From: Salticus scenicus
Taxonomy: Eukaryota > Arthropoda > Arachnida > Araneae > Salticidae
DNA length: 64,000 nucleotides
Reading direction: 5' to 3'
Assembly (NCBI GenBank): GCA_963930645.1
Contig: OZ005648.1
Coordinates: 273,530,403 to 273,594,402, forward strand
This document shows positions 58,049 through 64,000 of the stretch, piece by piece (position 1 is the first letter of the stretch; each line of letters begins with the position of its first letter). The position numbers and the translations under genes were made by a program. The notes below the pieces were generated by a model. It had not been told where the DNA came from, ran no database searches, and was given only the letters and a program-made list of their open reading frames with translations.

Positions 58049-59945
58049 CAAGAACGAAAAATCATGCGGTATGCATTGATTATTAACACTTTCCAAATGT
58101 ACGTAATTTTTGTATCGTATAACTTTCATTGTTCTTTGCCTACGCAATCACACAACGGACAGACAGTAGCTCTGAAAGGCAAACAGATAAACTAAAACTG
58201 AATTCCTAATCATTCTCATTTTTAGAAAGTGTTAAATATGCTTAGCACAAAAGAAAATGTAGCCCTTATATTCTAATTGCAGCCCTTGATGTATCTAAAT
58301 AATTTAGTGCAGCCCTGTAAATCTGAAGGTTAACAAAATCATATTCTACACAAAATATTATTTTAGCATATTAATAATAAATGTCAATTTCTTTATGATT
58401 TTTACACTAAAAAATTCTTTAAATGTAATTTATAAAAATGTCTGTACTAAATGCAATGCATTGTCATTTTTTTTGGGCGACCCTGTACACAAAGCAGTTG
58501 CACAGGACCTATTAATGCCATTTAAAATAGGGAACATTCCATAGTGAATTTGACTAACATATATAATTTTGAAAAATTCTGGAAATTTTTACGGACAGTG
58601 GGGGCGAACAGACAGACAGATAGACAGATGGACAGTCGGACAGATAAATACACAAATTGAAATCATATTCACATTTAAAAAATGTTAAAAAGTGTTAAAT
58701 CACTTAATCTAAACGAAAATGTAATTTCAGCAAATTTCTAATAAATTTTCTGTGTAACTGAATATTTTTGTGTGGTCCTGTAAATCTAATGCTAATTATA
58801 CTACATTCTATAGAAAGCTTTCTTTTGTGCATACCAATAACATACTTCAATTTTATTAAGATTTGTTCAACGTTATTGAAATTTGGTTTATAGAAATACC
58901 TCTCATAGAACGAATGCTTTGGAATACTTTCGGGTGTACCTGTACATAAAACAGTGGTGGTATTTACTCCATTTTTTATAGCAATCATCCGATAACTTGA
59001 TCAACATATTTCAATTTCATTGAAATTTGTGTAAAATAAAGGAATTAAAATATAATTCATAAAAATACTTCTTATAGAACACAGTGCTTTGGAATACTTT
59101 TGGGTGTCCACGTACGCAAGCCTGTAGAGATATTCACTCCATTTTCAATAGGGAACATCCGATAGTGAACTTGAATATTATATATTAGTTTCAAGAAATT
59201 CTATGAATATTTACGGGAGATAGTGCACGGATAGACAGACGGACAGACAGACAAACCGAATTCATTATCACTTTTCAACCTTATTGGAAAATGTTAAAAA
59301 CATCTAGAAAGCGGTAAAAACGATTAATATAAACGAAAATGCAATTCCAGCGAATTTCCAATAGCACTCATTAACTGAATATTTTTGTGTGGCCATGTAA
59401 ATCTAATGCTAATCATACTGTATTGTAAGGAAAGCATTCTTTTTTGCATATGAATAATATTTTTTTAATTTTATTAAGATTTGTGCAAAGTGCAGTTCTT
59501 CAAATTTGGTTTATAGAGATACCACTCCTAGAACGCAATGCTAAGGAATACTTTCGACTGTCCCTCCATACAAACGAGTGATGGTATTTACTCCATTTTC
59601 AATGGGGAACATCCGATACTGGACTTCAATAACATATTTCAATTTCATTAAGATTTGTGTAAAGTAACGGTACTAAAATATGGTTTATAGAAATACCTCC
59701 CATAGGAAGCAATGTTTTGAAATACTTTCGCGTGTCCTTGTACACAAACCAGTAAAGGTGCAGGACTCCTGGTAAAGGTGTTCACTCCATTTTCAATAGG
59801 AAAAATCCGATAGTGAACTTGAATAACATGTATCAGTTTCAAGAAATTCCATTAATATTTACGGGTGTTAGAGCGCGGACAGACAGACGAACAGAGAGAC
59901 AAACTAAAGTCATTAAAGCTTTTCAACCTTGTTGGAAAGTGTTAA
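58049..59945 (-). mobile_element. Helentron-like element, copy 3 (inverse orientation)
   Basis: On the minus strand it starts TTAACACTTTCCAACAAGG (end at 59945) and ends GATTTTTCGTTCTTG (58049), with T on both outer sides. The inverted subterminal repeat is at about 58084-58095 and the hairpin region ATGCGGTATGCAT at 58064-58076. The interior has the same 185-bp units (GGTTTATAGAAATACCTCTC, TACTTTCGGGTGT). Orientation is opposite to copies 1 and 2. Confidence 0.85.
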
Positions 59946-62219
59946 AAAGCTTGCTTAACCAGAAAAAGTATGAGGAAATACTGAACTTAAACTTTTATTA
60001 TTGTTTTACTAACAGAACCGCACAAGCTTTGTCCGTACTAAATATGAAATAGTTAACTTTCTAAAATCTGTATTTTTCAATCAAATTAACTAACATTTTT
60101 ATATTCCATACTAAGATGTTGAATTTATTGACATTTCTAAAGTCTTGAAATCTTCCTAATGTTATTTTATTATTTATGCACCTTTTAATTATACTACTTT
60201 AATGTAAATAAAATTTTCCTTGCACGTACACATTTAAAACAAGAAACAAAATACATCCGTTTGTTTAATAAAACGCGAGATTGTAAATGGCAGCTTATAT
60301 TCGCTTGAAAAATCGCATTTATTTTTCTAAAGTCTAATCAAAAATTCAAAAATCGGTTATGTGGTGCATAGCATGAGGGTATATATATATAGATCTGAAA
60401 AAAAAAAAAAAAAAAAAAAAATCGTTCCCCACGCTGCGACCAAACAAAATAAAGTGGCGAGTTAAAAAATTAAACAACTCGCCATTTCTGCTTTCTTCCG
60501 TGACCATCATAAGAACGAATATCCGTGACTGGCGATGCGAAATTTGAGTATTTCTTTGCACCTAAATGTAAATTTAGTCAAATGATGGTGAAATAATCTT
60601 GCGCTTTCGAAATAGCCCGCAAAATATATGGATTATTTCGTAAATTAAAGATCCAAAAGGTAGGAATACATATATTCTGTATTTACACGACTTATATTCT
60701 TTTCTATTATTATTATTATTCAGTTTAAGGCATTTTCGGATTTAAAATGGGAACGAATGCAATGAAAAAATAAAATATAAATATGAACTAATTTTTAGCT
60801 TCCACCTTACGAACGGTTTACGCATACGCAGTTTATTAAATCAGAATTTACAGTCATTTTAACTCAAAATATTAAGAGGCATTAAACGAATATATCGACT
60901 GATTATCACTTAATTGAAAGTATATTGTGTACAAAGTCTCGCTTTAGAAAATTATCGTTTTATCTCTGAAATTTCAAAATATTTTGTTGAGAATCTTCCA
61001 TTTTTGGTCATTACAAGGGGGAAAAAACTAATATATTGCTGCCATTACAAAACTTTCTTCTATTTTTTCCTCTATAAACTCAAGTATAATTTAAACTTAA
61101 ATATAGTCACACAATGTTATTCATTCACTGTCAACTCACTTCCTAAACATAAAAAAAAAAAAACCACAGATTTTTATTTTATTATTTTGCTACTTTTATA
61201 TTTTTATATTTGTTTTATTTATTTACTTATTTATTTATTTATGGTAAGAAATGAAAAATTCGATATTTTTTTTTTTCAATGTATATGTTGTATATATTTT
61301 TAATTTCAGATGTATAAATAAAACTACTCATTTTTGAAGCATTGAACAGTTCTTTTGAAAAAATACTCAAGTTGAAAATTTATGCATATTCATGCACTTT
61401 TAAAACGTATAAAATCATCAAAAACCGAAACTCGAAAGTTTTTACGAATTTAATACTCTCTTCTATGAATACAGAAGGCAAGACACACACACACATTACT
61501 AAAGCATGTAGACGGAATGAACCCATATAAACATACACGTTCTTGAAAATGTTCCAAAACATTCTAACAAAAATACAATTCTGTAGCTTCGATTACCTGA
61601 GCCCAGGTTCGTGCTTTCGCGGGAGAACCTATAATCATCGTTCGCCACTTGCTTATAACGATGAATCATTCGCTCATTTCCACACTCTCTTCGTCTCATG
61701 TGTATTTTCTTTACCACTTTTGAATGGATGTTCAGGTGGTGTGCGTATTGACCACGTTATTGTGGGGGGAAATATAATGGTGCCCAGAACGCATAAGTGA
61801 AGACTGATAATAATGGTTCTCCTCAATGATAAAATGAACTCTCAGACTTATTGTCTCCTTTTTGTTAGGAGTAGCAATCGAGAAGATGGTCATAAGGAAT
61901 AATATATTCAAGCTTTTAATATCTTCTTAATAAAAAAATAAATAAATAAATAAAAGTTCAAAATTTCCTAAATTAACGCTGAAAATGATGTTATAGCGTA
62001 AACAATGTATTAGAATAATGAAAGTAAAATTTTATCCAGCATTTTACTATGCGTGTATTTCAGCTGAACAAAATAATGAAAGATATAATTTAATGGAAAA
62101 TTTTGCATAACAATCGCAACAATCTTCTTAATAATAAAAGTTCAAGTTGATTTTAAATTTTCAATAAAAGATGTGTACAATTTTTCATTAAGAATAAATT
62201 TCCGTAATATTCATACCTT

Positions 62220-62850
62220 TCGAGTTTTCCATAGATGGGGAACCATCCTCTCCGTGGAGGATCAAAATTTTGATGGCATGTCTCCGGAACACTCTTAAGG
62301 GTGAATCCCAGACCATTGCCAATTACCGTAGCTCTAACTCTAGTGCGGCATTAAACCCACCCAACCTTAACCATTTTAAAATAAAATATTCGAAAATATT
62401 ATTATGACAAAGGGAATTTTGAATGTCTGTTTAAGATTTCATTCCTTTTAAAGCACACCCTCTGAAAAGAAACAAAATTGTGATAACATGTCTCCAGGCC
62501 ACCCCTAGGAATAAATCCCACACCATCGTTAATAGCCCATTGCGTGCAATAGGGGGGGGGGGGGCACTACCTACTCATTTTAATCATTATTTAATCATTT
62601 AAATGAAATTTAGAAATTATTATTCTGTAGAGTAAGTATTTTTCATATAAAAGTAATAATTTTTTCAAGGTATAGTTTCCTTTTTTTTTTTTTTTTTTTT
62701 TTTTTGATTCAATGGATGATCAGAATTGTGATGGCATGTCTCGGGACCACCTTTAGAGGTGAGTCCCAGACCATCACGAATTTCCCCTAGCGCAGCCCTA
62801 GTGCAGCGTAAAACACAACCAATCAACCAATCTTTTGTTTGAAAAGACAA
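62220..62850. repeat. SINE-like repeat in three direct copies, period about 240 bp
   Basis: Copies at about 62225-62365, 62475-62575 and 62705-62845 share GATGGCATGTCTC(C/G)GG, AC.CTT(A)AG.GGTGAATCCCA, GACCAT(T/C), GCAGCCCTAGTGCAGCGTAA and AAC.CAACC tails. The CAACCAATCAACCAATC tail is SINE-like. The second copy carries a 12-G run; the third follows a 30-T run. No A/B boxes were found, so this may be only the 3' part. Confidence 0.65.
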
Positions 62851-63489
62851 AAAAAAGAAAGAAAAAAAATCTTGATAATGAACATTATACTCGTAATTAA
62901 GCAACATTATAATTCTAAAATTACCTCGATAGATTGCGAGGACACCCGCATTAAAAATATTTTTGTTATCTCCTAGTTTGAAAATACCCATCATATTGAA
63001 CATTACTCACTTCAATAACTGTTTCCTTACAAAGTGTAAAACAAACAGAATGATTAATTTTCCTATCTTTATTTTTTGAATATTTTGATTGTAAAATAGG
63101 CAATAAGCTTTTCCGCAGTGCATGATATTATTATATACACTGGAATTATGATTGTTTCGAAAAATAAAATAATAAAATGTTTTTATTATTTATTTGTTTA
63201 TTTATTTATTACGTGCACAAGTCACGTACAATATTTTACTTTTGTAATTTTGGTGAGAAAAATCCATAAAATTGCATTACCTTATTTTTAAATAAAACAT
63301 TGCGATATTCCGGTGGGCATTTAATCCTACAGAAATCCTATTACTTACCATTATAGTAGTAAAACACACTAGTTTCATCTGGTGGTTTTGGTTAAAATTT
63401 AAACTTAAAATTAAAAATTCTTTTCCATCACCCGACTACCGTAGGTAATGGGAGTATTGTATTCGGTTCAAAAATTCTATGTAGAGTTA

Positions 63490-63566
63490 TCACCTAATTT
63501 ACACGTTTTAAGGTCTCCTGAGTCCAAAAAAGTAGTTTTTAGCAATTGGTGAGTGCGTGTGTGTGC

Positions 63567-63615
<49 letters not shown>

Positions 63616-63760
63616 GAATCTTCTGGCTGTCATATCTCCGAAACTAATAAAGATAGAACTACGAGACTTCAGAATTTAAACAGGTTTGGTGCAGAGATGA
63701 ATTTTCCAAATTTTGCTGAAAATTGGAAAACCGGAAGTGGGTGATAATGGAAGTCGTGTG
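63490..63760. repeat. (GT)n-associated dispersed repeat, second copy
   Basis: The (GT)n array is at 63550-63614, with the conserved flanks described for 49085-49480. The open frame across the array is an artefact. Confidence 0.7.
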
Positions 63761-63928
63761 GTTGTTTCACACCAGATATTTATTATTATTTTTTTTCCAT
63801 AATTTTCCCCATGGTTTATATGATGTAAACACAAAGTTTCATCAAAATTTAACAAGCAGAACACATTCTGTAGAGCTCTGAATATTCTCACATTAATTAT
63901 TGCAATGTACAGTACTATCCTGTATATA

Positions 63929-64000
63929 CAGTAAAACTCATGTTAGTTTGAAGATCATTAAACTAGTAAATATATTTTATTAAAAAAATATTTTGTTTAT
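63929..64000 (+). repeat. Possible left end of a pogo-type element cut by the window edge
   Basis: TATACAGTAAAACTCATGTTAG, i.e. TA followed by CAGTAAAACTC, similar in form to the pogo TIR at 22659. The right end is not in the window. Confidence 0.3.

Larger units (their letters stand above)
57827..64000 (+). other. DUOXA: DUOXA intron 4, 5' 6.2 kb (continues past the window)
   Basis: GTAAGT at 57827. No further DUOXA exon is recognised. 59950-62200 is AT-rich with homopolymers at 60400-60421 and (TTA)n at 60705-60720. 61590-61800 is less AT-rich but shows no recognisable protein. 62850-63480 shows nothing. Confidence 0.85.

Noticed and set aside
60914..61303. 129-codon frame in intron 4
   Set aside because: Phe/Tyr/Ile/Lys-rich translation of AT-rich DNA with A and T runs; no resemblance to DUOXA downstream exons.
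61543..61800. Candidate DUOXA exon 5
   Set aside because: Less AT-rich and open for 85 codons, but nothing like the GLP.P...EYF region, and no acceptor/donor pair in phase 1.

Overview
The window looks like intronic DNA from a large, strongly AT-rich animal genome. Long A/T runs, di- to tetranucleotide repeats, Tc1/mariner and pogo-type remnants, Helitrons and probable Helentrons make an arthropod likely. A chelicerate is plausible but not proven. Nothing suggests a prokaryote, plasmid or virus.

One protein-coding gene is supported. It is a dual oxidase maturation factor (DUOXA family; Drosophila mol/NIP) on the + strand. Four small exons are spread over 54 kb: 3871-4053 (initiator ATG at 3886), 13308-13365, 50196-50330 and 57734-57826. 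All splice sites fit the GT-AG rule and the phases agree (0, 1, 1, then 1 at the last donor). The joined product is 151 residues plus one base. It covers the N-terminus, two membrane segments and most of the first large extracellular loop with two N-glycosylation sequons. I find no later exon before 64000, so the 3' half of the gene lies outside. In the family, DUOXA proteins carry dual oxidase from the ER to the cell surface so that it can make H2O2.

Layout. 1-3870: 5' flank or 5'-UTR intron, with a dead Tc1 transposase at 2935-3500. Intron 1 (4054-13307): palindromic minisatellite, 213-bp tandem array, 1.45-kb foldback element, one arm of a 700-bp inverted pair, and CCGCCATTTTG tandem units. 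Intron 2 (13366-50195): a Tc1-like transposon with intact TIRs, a pogo-type MITE, a 2-kb Helitron, a palindrome with hammerhead-like cores, a 365-bp tandem array split by a Helentron-like element that itself holds a MITE, a CpG-rich tandem block, a second Helentron-like copy and several foldbacks. Intron 3 (50331-57733): the second arm of the inverted pair, a decayed copy of the end of exon 3, a 0.9-kb Helitron and a mariner MITE. Intron 4 (57827-end): a third Helentron-like copy in inverse orientation and a triple SINE-like repeat.

The most informative structures are the Helentron-like family, where a pre-insertion site can be read directly, and the inverted TE pairs that flank exons 2-3 and exons 3-4. 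No autonomous transposon gene, reverse transcriptase, CRISPR array or intact RNA gene was recognised.
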